From positions 180,810,294 to 180,874,293 of the forward strand of contig NC_066585.1 of NCBI RefSeq assembly GCF_024323335.1: a DNA stretch of 64,000 nucleotides. The letters run 5' to 3'. Below the pieces are notes generated by a model. The model had not been told where the DNA came from, made no database searches, and saw only the letters and a program-made list of their open reading frames with translations. The DNA is from Lathyrus oleraceus (Eukaryota; Streptophyta; Magnoliopsida; Fabales; Fabaceae). This document shows, piece after piece, positions 47,027-58,348 of this stretch; position 1 is the first letter of the stretch, and each line of letters begins with the position of its first letter. The position numbers and the translations under genes are program-made.

Positions 47027-47335
47027 GATGACTAGTCTTCTTTTCTCTTGTATTTTCATTTGGTTTCTGAAATTGTACTCAGTGTAATCCTTCCAATTAT
47101 ATATATAAAAGGTTTTTATGGTCATATCAAATTGTTACAATTATTTTTAAATATACATGTATTTGCAAATAATATAGTAAGTTCCTTGAAAATAAAAATA
47201 ACAATTAAGCATTGCATTTCATGCATCATCCGCATAAGCAGGTTTCTCTTTCGCCAGATGTCTCATTGGTGTTTCTTCTGTGCTTCAGCCAAGTTGACTC
47301 ATCGATATAATACCCATGCCAATCACTCAAGGATT

Positions 47336-50300
47336 ATGGAGCATATTGAATAAGAGAACATAAACCTGAAGGATGAGATTTCCCTTCTGACTGCCATGAT
47401 GGAGTCAGTCCTAGCTGCTCAGAGTCAGCCTTCTCTAACACCTGCAACTCCTCCTCCTCCTCCTCAGAGGACTGTCATTTCAGAGGTGGCTACCTATACC
47501 GTTCCTGCAACCGCTTCTCACTTTGCACCCAACATGTCTGCCAGATTCCCGTGGGGAATGCCTCCGAATTTTGTTCTTGAAGGCTTTGCGCCTACCTTTG
47601 CTTCCATGTCGACATCTAGCCCGGTCATGTCTATGCCGCCACCAGTTTTACATACTCTACCCCGTGTCGAAGACACCATTTATCATTCTGAGCCGTCTGA
47701 GGGCCCTGATATGTATGAGAAGATGGACGATATGAAGGATCAATTCCTTGAGCTGCGAAAGGAGTTAAAAACTTTAAGGGGTAAGGATCTGTTTGGAAAG
47801 AGTGTTGCGGAACTTTGTTTGGTTCCAAATGTGAAGATCCCGGTGAAGTTCAAAGTGTCTGACTTTGAAAAATACAAGGGGAATACCTGTCCACTCAGTC
47901 ATTTGGTGATGTACGCCAGAAAGATGTATACTCAAACGGATGATCAGCTATTGATCCATTATTTTCAAGACAGTTTGACTAGTGCCGCTCTGAGGAGGTA
48001 CATGGGACTGGATAGTGCGAGCATCCGCATGTACAATGATTTGGGAGAAGCCTTCGTGAAGCAGTACAAGTATAATGTTGATATGGCTCCAGATAGAGAC
48101 CAATTGAGATCATTGTCTCAGAAGGATAAGGAGACATTCAAGGAGTATGCATAAAGATGGAGAGAGCTTACCGCTCAGATTACCCCTCCTTTGGAAGAAA
48201 AGGAGATGACCAACATTTTTCTCAATACCCTGAGTTCATTTTACTATGAGTGAATGATCACCAGTGCCCCCAGTGATTTTACCGAGATGGTGAACATGGG
48301 GATGGGGCTCGAAGAAGGTGTCAGAGAGGGACATTTATCTAGAGAGGAAGTGTCATCCAGCAAGAGATATGGTAACAATTTCAGTAAGAAGAAAGAGAGT
48401 GAAGCTAATGAAGTTTCTGTGGGGAGGCAAAGGAGGCCTCACGTAAGAAGAAATTAACCACCCTGTCAACATCATCATCAAGTATCATCAGTAATCCCGA
48501 TATTCTCAGCTAATCAGTTAGCACCAATTCAACAACAACGTCAACGACAACAACCATAACAACGAACAAACACCTACAACAACAGCAATACCAACAATCA
48601 TGAACAACCAAATTTTGAGAGGAAGAAGGTCTCTTTCGACCCAATTAAGATGACTTATGCAGAGTTATATCCGTCATTGGTTCTCAAGAACCTGTTGCAA
48701 CCAAGAAATCCTCCTCAGATTCCTGAACCACTTCCATTGTGGTACAAACCAGAACTTCGCTGTGATTTTCATTAAGGAGCTCCCGGTCACGATATTGAGA
48801 ATTGCTACCCCCTCAAGTATGAGGTCCAGAAGCTGGTTAAGAGTGGAATGGTATCCTTTGAGGACCGTGCTCCAAATGTCAAAGCTAACCCACTACCTAC
48901 CCTTGGGAATTCATCTGTTAATATGGTGGACGGTTGTCCTGGAGAGTTCAAGGTATTTGATGTATGCTTCATAAGAAGGTCCTTGGTGGCGATGCATAAG
49001 GATATTTGGTTGGTTAGCAATTGTGAGCATGATCATGATGGATGTGCTATTTGCAGTTTCAATCCCAGAGGTTGTGTGGTTGTGAAGAGAGACATCTAGA
49101 GGTTGATGGATGAAGGCTTGATTCAGATTGTTCAATCCCGTCATGTAGATGACGATGTCAATGTTATAGTCCCTGTTTTCAAAACTCCTGAAAGAGTGGT
49201 TATTCAGTATGATAGTAGCAGCAGTAACAACATCAACAATAGATCGGTATCACCGTTGATTATAGGGTTAGCGGGTCCAGTCCTGTATACATCTGATAAG
49301 GATGTCCCATATCAGTACAATGCTACTATGTTGGAGAGTGGTCAAGAGGTTCCTTTGCCTATGACCAGTTCTGTTGTAAGCATAGTTGATATTACCAAGG
49401 TGACCCGTAGCGGTCGTGTGTTTGGGCCGGTGTTCCCAAAGAACATGGAGGATTTATCTGTTAGTAAGAAAGTTGATGTACCAGTGGTAGAATATGTTAG
49501 TGCTCCAAGGTGTCAGTCTGGTGAATCCAGCGGCTTGAAGCCTAATGATGATGATGAGGTACTGAGACTGATCAAGAAGAGTGAATTCAATGTGGTGGAG
49601 CAACTGCTTCAAACTCCCTCGAATATTTCTGTAATGTCTCTATTAATGAACTCAGAAGCGCACTGATAAGCACTGCAGAAAGTTCTTGAGCAAGCTTACG
49701 TGGAACATAATGTTACGGTGGATTAGTTCGATCATATTGTGGATAACATCACTTCCTGCAATAATCTTAATTTCCGTGATGAAGAACACCCTGAGGAGGG
49801 TAGAAATCATAACTTGGCTTTGCATATCTCAAAGAATTGTAAAGATGACGCTCTGTCAAATGTGTTAGTAGACACCAGGTCTTCATTGAATGTACTTCCA
49901 AATTCGACTTTGTCCAGGTTGTCATACCAAAGAGCGTCTATGAGATATAGTGGCATGATCGTCAAATCTTTTGACGGTTCGCACAAGACTGTGATTGGCG
50001 AAGTGGACCTTCCAGTGAAGATAGGCCCGAGTGACTTCCAAATTACTTTTCAAGTAATGGTAATCCACCCGACCTATAGTTGTTTGTTGGGAAGGCCATA
50101 TACTCATGAGGCAGGAGCTGTTACTTCAACGTTGCATCAGAAGCTGAAGTTTGTCAAGAATGGGAAGCTTGTTATCATTGGCGGGGAGAAGGCGTTGTTG
50201 GTTAGCCACCTGTCATCTTTATCTTATGTAGAAGCTGAGGATGAGGTTGGAACCCCATTCCAAGCCTTATCTATCACTGAGGAAAAAAGAGTTGGGGAAC

Positions 50301-50603
50301 CAATGTCCTCATTCAAATATGCATTGAAGATTGTTGAAGATGGTCGGTCAGATCAGTGGGGGTAGAGGTCTCCAACAACAAGAGCAGAGCCGGATTGGGT
50401 TTCCAACAAGGTTCACCAGTGGTTAGATCTGAAGATGTGCAACTCAGTTTCCGTAGCAGAGGGTTCATTCATGGTAATGAACAACACTTAGATGCTGTGC
50501 TAGAGGATGATGGAGATGAAGACTACACCAACTTTGTGACGCATGGACAAGCTTACGACAATTGGATTGTTATTGATATTCCTGTTATTATGCATCGATC
50601 TAA
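47336..50603 (+). pseudogene. Ogre-A copy 2 gag-protease
   Basis: Start ATG at 47,336 followed by a stop at 47,351. The main gag frame is open from 47,396 to a stop at 48,152 right after DKETFKEYA. Capsid blocks include VKFKVSDFEKYKGNTCPLSH and the retrotransposon-gag helix region. Further stops lie near 48,252, 48,455, 48,774, 49,098, 49,664 and 50,363. A zinc-knuckle remnant at about 48,765 has lost its spacing residue to a stop. The protease site near 49,870 reads VDTRSS instead of DTGSS, so the catalytic Gly is gone. The frame ends HRSK at the intron donor (50,604). Confidence 0.88.
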
Positions 50604-50859
50604 GTAATTGCTTTTATTTGTTTTTGAAAATCCTTCTCCTATGCCTAAGGGAGAAGTGAACATTGTTTGGGCATTTTCAAATTTGATCATGAATAAAATA
50701 TAATTCTATTCATCCACATCTATGATGTTTTGTTTTTACTTTTTGCTTTATTCCGAAAATGGTAATCACAAAAAACATAAATAAACAATAAATTGTCCAT
50801 CTGCATAATATTTGGTCACATATCACTTCTCTAAAATAAAAAATCAAATCATTATGTGG
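50604..50859 (+). other. Ogre-A copy 2 pro-RT intron, acceptor lost
   Basis: Homologue of the 258-bp intron in copy 1. The donor AA|GTAATTGC is kept. The acceptor reads TTATGTGG instead of TTATGCAG, so the invariant AG is missing and normal splicing should fail. Confidence 0.82.
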
Positions 50860-53800
50860 GCTGGTTTCTAACCCCATTGAATACAATGATCCTTCTCCTT
50901 CTCCAAATTTTGAATTCCCTGTGTTTGAGGCTGAGGAAGAAAGTGATGAAGAAGTAAGTGATGAATTGTCTCGTCTTCTTGAGCACGAGGAAAAAGCCAT
51001 TCAGCCATTCGAAGAGCAAATTGAGTTAGTCAACTTGGGTTCCGAGGATGATGTGAAGGAAGTCAAGATTGGGTCTCGACTATGTCCCGAAGTGAAGAAG
51101 GGGTTGATTGATCTTCTCCGAGAGTATTCATATGTGTTTGCTTGGTCCTATCAAGACATGCCTGGGTTGGATTCTGAGATTGTGGAGCATAGATTGCCGT
51201 TAAATCCAGAATGCCCTCCAGTCAAGCAGAAGTTGAGAAGAACTCATCCTGATATGGCAGTGAAGATCAAAGAAGAAGTGCAAAAGCAGATTGACGTCCG
51301 TTTCCTTGTTACCACTGAATATCTGCAATGGGTGCACAATATTGTACCTGTTCCGAAGAAGGATGGAAAAGTCCGTATGTGTGTGGATTATAAAGATTTG
51401 AACAAAGCTAGCCCGAAAGATGATTTCCCTATGCCACACATTGATATGCTGGTAGACAATACAGCTAAATTTAAAGTCTTTTCATTTATGGACGGATTTT
51501 CCGGTTATAATCAGATCAAGATGGCACCCGAAGATATGGAGAAGACCACATTCATTACACCCTGGGGAACATTCTGTTATAGAGTGATGCCTTTCGGTTT
51601 AAAGAATGCTGGTGCAACTTACAAAAGAGCAATGACTACTCTTTTTCATGATATGATGCATAAAGAGATTGAAGTCTATGTTGATGATATGATTGCTAAA
51701 TCTATTGATGAAAAGGAACATGTTGAGCATTTGTTGAAGTCATTCCAGCATTTGAGGAAGTATAAACTCCGCTTGAATCCCAATAAGTGTACTTTTGGTG
51801 TTCGTTCTGGTAAGTTGTTGGGCTTTATTGTCAGCGAGAGGGGTATTGAAGTTGATCCTACCAAGGTCAAAGCAATACAAGAGATGCATACGCCCAAAAC
51901 TGAGGAGCAAGTTAGAGGTTTTCTCGGTCGCTTGGATTACATCTCAAGATTCATTTCACACATGACTGCCACATGTGCGCCTATATTCAAGCTTCTTCGG
52001 AAAGATCAATCTTGTGATTGGACTGGAGATTGCCAAAAAGATTTTGATAGTATCAAAGAGTATCTGCCCGAGCCTCCGATTCTGTCTCCACCTATTGAAG
52101 GAAGACTGTTGATAATGTATTTGACTGTGCTTGAAGAGAGTATGGGTTGTGTTCTTGGTCAACAAGATGAGACTAGAAAGAAAGAGTTTTCTATTTACTA
52201 CCTTAGTAAGAAGTTCACCGACTGTGGGACTCGATATTCTATGCTTGAGAAAACTTGTTGCGCATTAGCTTGGGCTGCTAAACGTTTGCGTCAATATATG
52301 TTGAATCATACCACTTGGTTGATATCTAAAATGGGTCCATTCAAGTATATATTTGAGAAGCCTGCTTTAACTGGGAGGATTTCTTGTTGGCAGATGTTGT
52401 TATCAGAGTATGATATTGAATACCGATCTCAGAAAGCAATCAAAGGTAGTGTCTTGGTTGACCATTTGGCTCACCAACCGATTGAAGATTACCAGTCAGT
52501 GCAGTATGATTTTCCTGATGAATAGATCTTGTACTTGAAAATGAAAGATTATGATGAACCATTGCTTGAAGAAGGGCCAAAACCTAGTTCCCGTTGGGGC
52601 ATGGTATTTGATGGAGCTGTTAATCAGTATGGTAATGGCATTGGGGCAGTGATTATTACTCCTCAAGGCACGCATTTTCCGTTTACAACCAGATCGACTT
52701 TCAAGTGTACAAATAATATGGCAGAATATGAAGCTTGCATTATAGGGCTTGAAGAGGCCATTGATCTCGGAATCAAATATTTAGACATCTATGGAGATTC
52801 AGCTTTGGTCGTGAATCAAATCAAAGGTGAATGGGAGACGAATCAACCCGGTTTGATACCATATAAAGATTATGCGAGGAGGATTTCAAATTTCTTTACA
52901 AAGGTTGAATTTTATCATATCCCTCGAGATGGAAACCGGATGGCAGATGCCCTTGCAACGTTGGCTTCAATGGTTGTGGTAAAATATTGGAATGAGGTTC
53001 CCAATTTAACTGTGATGCATCTTGATAGGCCAGCTCATGTGTTCGCCGTTGAAGGGATCAAAGACGAAAAGCCGTGGTATTACGACATCAAGTGTTTCCT
53101 CCAAAGTCAGATCTACTCGTCTGGGGCATCTTTGAAAGATCAGAAGACTTTGAGGAGATTAGCTGGCAATTTCTACCTGAATGGTGATGTGTTATACAAG
53201 AGAAACTTCTATATGGTTTTGCTCAGATGCGTGGATAAACACGAAGCATACCTGGTGATGACTGAAGTCCATGAAGGTTCCTTTGGTACTCATTTCAATG
53301 GACATGCAATGGCAAAGAAGATGTTGCGCGCAGGTTACTATTGATTGACAATGGAATCTGACTGTTGCAAGTTTGTGAAGAAATGCCATAAGTGTCAAAT
53401 ATATGCAGATAAGATTCATGTTCCTCCGACATTGTTGAACGTCATTTCCCCCCATGGCCTTTCTCCATGTGGGGGATTGACATGATTGGTATGATTGAGC
53501 CCAAAGCGACGAATGGACATCGTTTCATTTTGGTAGATATTGACTACTTCACAAAATGGGTTGAAGCAGCATCGTATGCGAATGTAACCAAGCAAGTTGT
53601 TGTAAGGTTTATCAACAATCATATTATATGCCGATATGGTGTGCTTAGTAGGATCATTACTGATATTGGATCAGACTTGAATACCAATATGGTGGAAGCT
53701 CTTTGCAAGGACTTCAAGATTTCACATAATAATTCTTCTCCCTACAGACCTAAGATGAATGGGGTTGTTGAAGCTGCAAACAAGAACATTAATAAGATTA

Positions 53801-54321
53801 TTCAGAAGATGGTTGTAGCGTACAAGGATTGGCATGGGATGCTCCCATTTGCTTTGCACGGGTATCATACATCCATCCGCACTTCAACAAGGGAGACCCC
53901 TTTCTCACTTGTTTATGGCATGGAAGTTGTGCTCCCCGTAGAGGTTGAGATCCCATCATTGTGTGTTTTGATGGAAGCCAAGTTGACTGAGGTTGAATGG
54001 TGTCAAACCAGGTATGATCAGCTGAATCTAATCGAAGAGAAGAGGTTGACTGCCATGTGTCATGGTCAGTTATACCAATAGAGAATGAAGAAAGCTTTTA
54101 ATAAGAAGGTCAAGCCTCGTGTGTTTAGAGAAGGTGACCTCGTGCTCAAGAAAATTTTATCTTTCAAACCTGATGCTAGGGGCAAATGGACTCCTAATTA
54201 TGAAGGCCTATACGTTGTTAAGAGAGCCTTTTCGGGCGGTGCTTTAATACTTACAACTATGGATGGTGAAGAGTTCATGCGTCCTGTGAACGCCGATCCA
54301 GTCAAGAAATACTTCACCTAA
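50860..54321 (+). pseudogene. Ogre-A copy 2 pol: RT, RNase H x2, integrase
   Basis: A continuous 1.6-kb frame (to 52,525) carries the acidic linker, RT (VPVPKKDGKVRMCVDYKDLN, MDGFSGYNQIKMAP, PFGLKNAGATYKRAMT, catalytic YVDDMIAKS) and the retroviral-type RNase H (ALAWAAKRLRQYMLN). After a TAG at 52,523 the second, archaeal-like RNase H follows (MVFDGAVNQYGNGIGAVIIT, TNNMAEYEACIIGLE). A TGA at 53,342 and a one-base shift near 53,450 precede integrase (WGIDMIGMIEPKATNGHRFI, IITDIGSDLN, PKMNGVVEAANKNINK). A TAG at 54,080 comes before the C-terminal domain (GDLVLKKI, KWTPNYEG), which ends at 54,321. Four breaks make it non-functional, though each domain is readable. Confidence 0.92.
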
Positions 54322-57160
54322 AAAGAAAAGAACAACTCGCTAAGTTGAAAACCCGAAAGGGTGGCTTAGGCAAAAAAGAGCCTCTCAGTGGATTGAAAAC
54401 GCGAAAGGGCGGTCCAGGCAAAAATTAGAGACATAAAACAAAAAGAATTATCCCGATAAATTGAGTATCCCACCTTGGGGCAATTTATGCAAAAATTAGG
54501 GATTATGGAAAGTAACTGCATCCTGCTGATCTTCCATTTTGAAGGCGTTCTTGAGCACAACCGTCAGTTTTGATTATTTCGTCCCTAGTAGCGGTTAAGA
54601 GCACAGTGGATATCAAGAGTTGGTAGAAGGATTATTGATCATTGTATTCAATGTAACCCTTTTCCATGTAAATTACCATTTTTAACTTTGTAAAGATCTA
54701 TGGAGTCTTGTCATTGACGGACTACCATTCTATTAAATAAAGTTGAGATTTTATCGAATTATTTCTACTCTTATTTAATTCAGCCAAATAGTTTTAAATT
54801 TTATTATGATCATTTTGAAAATTAAAATTTTAATCAAAATCATATTTCTTAAACATATAAAAGCATTAATTTTAAGCAATCGATTTCATTTAAAATGAAT
54901 ATCAACAGTGGTTCGAAAGCAGTAAAGCCCTAAGTGTGGAATATTATTGGTTCTCCCCAAGCAGTAGGCGTGATTTCTCTTTCATCCCCGACAACATTGT
55001 TCAGCACCCGGTGTTTGTTGATTTCTCTAGGCGGTTAATTCTCCGTTATTTTTAGTTGAGTTGGTGTTTATTCCCCAGTCGTGATTTATATTTGTTCTCC
55101 AGCGGAATGCAGACATTTAGTTACAGCGGTTCGTATGGTTCCGACAGGACTTTGGTTTCCCCGCTAGTCGCAATTAGATTCGCTCCCAGTCAGAGCTTCC
55201 TCCTGGTTTCTGAGCAGCTATTTGTGTCTATCCCCTGCAGGATTGTCTCCCATTTGATGTGGTGTTGACCTAAAATTCCCCGTAGAATTGGTAACATTTT
55301 CCTTAGCAGATTTCCTCCTTCCCCGGCTAGGGTTGAGCCTTTGGGATGTTGATCTCTGTTTTTTCCAGCAGTTGTTTCCATCTTTTGTGGATTGGCCGAG
55401 AATTGTATCGATGATTCAAATCTGCGACATCTTTGTATCCTCCGAGATCGTTTTGTCAGCATAATTACCATATATACATATACATACACATATATGCGTT
55501 CATATAACGTTATTTTTGCACTTGTTAATTCATTCTTGTAATTCTTATTCTCTGTTATGGTGGTACTTTATCCCCATACAGGTTTGATGTGTCTGTCCTC
55601 CTTCAATTGTAGAGTGTCAACCCCCTAAGCAGAAAGATTTTAACCTTTCTTCTTTCCCCACTGAGTTATTTCCTCATGGATGATTACTATTTCAGCTTCC
55701 TCCCTAGTTGATTATCTGGATGGAACCACTCCCCTTGAGTTATATCCTCATTGGGCTGAGTTTTGTTTGACCGGTTCTTTCTAGATCTTACCTAGATAAA
55801 TACTTTTGGTCCCCTAAGAGTTTATTACCCAGTAACTGGTAGTATTCTTATTAGTTAGAAATTTGTTACTTCTTGCCCAATACCCGGAAAAGTAACTCCT
55901 TTTTCTCCCCAACAAATTTGTTTTCACGTTTCCCCAGGAAGTATATCCTTGATATGTTCATCCTAACCAGTGACAAATATTTTCTTCCCCTGCTTTGAGT
56001 CTATCCTTGATATGTTCATCCTAACCGATGACGAATATTCTCATCTTTGGTATTCTACCCAGTAAAAAGGTAGTTGTAATCTCTATTTTGTTTCCTAGAG
56101 AGTTAATCCTTGATATGTTCATCCTAACCGATGACGGGTTTTCTCCTCTTTGCGGTCTTCTGCTTAGTAACCGGTAGTTGTAAATCCTATTTTTCTCTCC
56201 TCGAAGTCTATCCTTGATATGTTCATCCTAAACCGGTGACGAATATTCTCTTTGATGGTATTCTATCCAGCATTCGATAGATGTAATTCCTACTTTTTGT
56301 TCAGGTGGTTTATCTTTGATATGTTCATCTTAACCGATGACGGGTATCCTCCTTTACATCCCCAGGCAAGTCCATCCTTGATATGTTCATATTAACCGGT
56401 GATGAGTTTTCTTTCCTTTGAGCCTATCCTTGATATGTTCACTTTAACCAGTGACAAATATTCTCTCCCTTCGGTCTTCTGCACAGTAACCGGTAGTTGT
56501 AAATCCTATTTTCAGCTTTTCCCTAGCAAGTCTATTCTTACCCAGTAACCAGTAATGAATTTACCTCCTGGCGACCCTCAGTGAGTCATCCTTGATATGT
56601 TTACCCTAACCAGTAACAGATGTCCTCTCTGTTAGATTTTATTATCCCCTTACCCAGTAACAGGTAGTGGATAATAGATTTCTGCTCCTTCTGTGTTGAA
56701 GTTTATTCCTTCCCCAGTTGAGTTGAGTGCGTATTTTCTTAGTGAAATCCTTTTTCCTGCATGGTTCGAGTATTTCAGTTTTATTCTGATCTACCTATTC
56801 CCCTGCAGGTATTCCTTTTGTTTCCCGGTTGATTTCTTTCCATTTTCATGGAATTCCTCTAGCCCCCAACAGTTTTTAAGTCATAGCATGGCCTACGCAT
56901 AACCCTTTATCCCCCATAGTCTCTATCTCCCCAGTGATTTTTTCCTTACGAAATGCATTACACTCCTGCAGACTTTCGGTCTCTTGGATTTCTTTTTCTT
57001 TGTTGCAATATTTCCCACAAAGATTTATTTTTACATTCATATCATATGCATCATGAGGTCTCTTAGGGACCAATTTTTTTTCTATATGTTATTATTTAAG
57101 CCCATTCTACTGAGTCGATATGAAGATTTTAACCTTCTCCTCCTCAGTTAGAATTTCCTT
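54322..57160 (+). other. Ogre-A copy 2 3' UTR
   Basis: A 2.8-kb non-coding region between integrase and the polypurine tract. It begins with two related direct copies of a motif around AAA(A)C(C/G)CGAAAGGG(T/C)GG at about 54,345-54,425. It then becomes rich in CCCC, AGTAACCGGTAG and CCAGTGA-like words, with a tandem array at 55,946-56,640. A long, hypervariable 3' UTR is an established Ogre property. Small ORFs here are not convincing. Confidence 0.8.
55946..56640 (+). repeat. Modular tandem repeats in Ogre 3' UTR
   Basis: Eight copies of TCCTTGATATGTTCATCCTA followed by ACCGGTGACGAATATTCTC or variants start at 55,946, 56,004, 56,107, 56,211, 56,313, 56,375, 56,427 and 56,589. The spacings of 58, 103, 104, 102, 62, 52 and 162 bp fit a core module of about 52-62 bp, alone or followed by a second module (CCAGTAACCGGTAGTTGTAA). 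Confidence 0.92.
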
Positions 57161-57173
57161 AAATAGGGGCAGC
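57161..57173 (+). other. Polypurine tract of Ogre-A copy 2
   Basis: AAATAGGGGCAGC directly before TGTAAGACCCTAATTTTGAC, the start of the 3' LTR. Confidence 0.82.
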
Positions 57174-57344
57174 TGTAAGACCCTAATTTTGACCCTAAGA
57201 TCCCTCATGCTATTCACATCATATGCATTAGCATTGAGATCACACCTTGGCATCCTTCTCACCCTTTATTCATTGGGTTTGTTATGCGAGAGATCACCAA
57301 GCACCATGTGATTGTATTTTGTATTTTATCATTTACTAACTGAT
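57174..57344 (+). repeat. Start of Ogre-A 3' LTR, truncated
   Basis: About 170 bp beginning TGTAAGACCCTAATTTTGAC. Sequence of a different character starts around 57,335-57,350, so over 4 kb of LTR is missing. The right boundary is approximate. Confidence 0.7.
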
Positions 57345-58209
57345 GTGTGCTTTTCGCAAGTATACGAACGCGTCAGAGTAATATAAAAGATTGTCGAATC
57401 CAAAGAGACCAAGTGTCAATCTATCATTATCTATTGTTATGGTGTTTATCTAAGGTAATCAAACTAGGGGTTTTTAGAGTGTGCAGTGAAAAGTAAACTA
57501 TTAAATTAAATTCAATTAATAAAGACAGGCTCGAATGTAATTCACATAATCAATTAATAATCCAAGTACTTGCTAATAAAACTACTTATAGGCAGTGTTT
57601 CCTACTTTGAAAAGAACCAATTTAACGGGAACTGTCGCTTTCTCGTATTCAGAACCGAGCAGTACTCCCTAATCAAACCCTCTTATTGTCACTTATAAAA
57701 AGTCGCGCATTGCGTTAAAGTAGTAAACCTATTTTTAAGAAATATAATATCTTGACTAAGTTGAAAAGTATTTTAACCTGGATTTGTTAACCAAAAGAGG
57801 TTCTCACGAACCAGACTCTAAACTTATAAACGCGTCCGAAAATAGTTTTAAAATCACTTTTCTTCTTAAGTTAAAAATTCATAATGAACTAAACAAAGCG
57901 CTTTCGCTATATTTGAAATAGTTAAAAACAACTAAGTTTAAAAGGACGTTGGACGACTTTCGATCTTACCCAACGAAAATTAAGTGCGGGAAAACTTAAG
58001 TTGAAAGTCAAAATAGCCCTTAAGTGTTTCTACGAACAATTGTACGGATTATCGGTTCAATTACGGTCCTTACATTCTAACCTTTATAGGTGTAGTTAGA
58101 CATGGTAAAGTAAAGGTGCATTTTAATTTAAATAAAAGTAGTGCGAGTGCGGGAAGTAAATAAAAGTAGTGCGAGTGCGAGAAATAAATAAAAGTAGTGC
58201 GAATGCGAG
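57345..58209. repeat. Unclassified non-coding repeat
   Basis: Begins near TGTGCTTTTCGCAAGTATAC and contains no ORF or recognisable domain. I recall similar sequence as dispersed non-coding repeats in legumes but cannot assign a class. It ends in a 28-bp minisatellite immediately before the Ogre-B LTR. Confidence 0.45.
58129..58209. repeat. 28-bp minisatellite, three units
   Basis: Units starting TAAATAAAAGTAGTGCGAGT at 58,129, 58,157 and 58,185. The third is cut after 25 bp by the Ogre-B LTR start. Confidence 0.93.
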
Positions 58210-58348
58210 TGTCATACCCCAAAATTTGCCCATTAATATTTTAAGACATTTTTCAGGGCACTCCGACTCATTTTTATGACACTGATCTTAAAGGAACAAA
58301 GGCCCAGCTCACGAATGGCCCAATCCAGAAAATGGCCCAAACTGGCCT

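Larger units (their letters stand above)
31182..53379. repeat. Giant inverted repeat, arms about 11 kb
   Basis: The left arm 31,182-42,223 (11,042 bp) pairs with the right arm 42,326-53,379 (11,054 bp) around a 102-bp spacer. Landmarks fall symmetrically: primer sites 2,337 and 2,330 bp from the inner arm ends, introns of 258 and 256 bp, and the last common bases GTTTGTGAA at both outer ends. Divergence seems to be near one tenth by eye, so it is a quasi-palindrome. Confidence 0.88.
42260..57344 (+). mobile_element. Ogre-A copy 2 (right)
   Basis: A 15-kb plus-strand Ogre: partial 5' LTR, primer site, leader, intact ORF1, broken gag-pro, intron, broken pol, 2.8-kb 3' UTR with tandem repeats, polypurine tract and the first 170 bp of the 3' LTR. 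Both LTRs are incomplete, so no target duplication can be read. The start of the 3' LTR (TGTAAGACCC) gives the family signature. Confidence 0.92.

Noticed and set aside
31182..53379. Recent inverted duplication of one Ogre copy
   Set aside because: The arms differ every few bases and by private indels and stops, and each shares variants with the third LTR copy that the other lacks. A recent duplication would be nearly identical.
55056..55489. Frames of 70 and 99 codons in the Ogre 3' UTR
   Set aside because: They lie in a known non-coding region, overlap on opposite strands and resemble nothing known to me.
55946..56640. CRISPR-like array
   Set aside because: The repeats are degenerate, unevenly spaced and inside a plant retrotransposon; no cas genes and the genome is eukaryotic.
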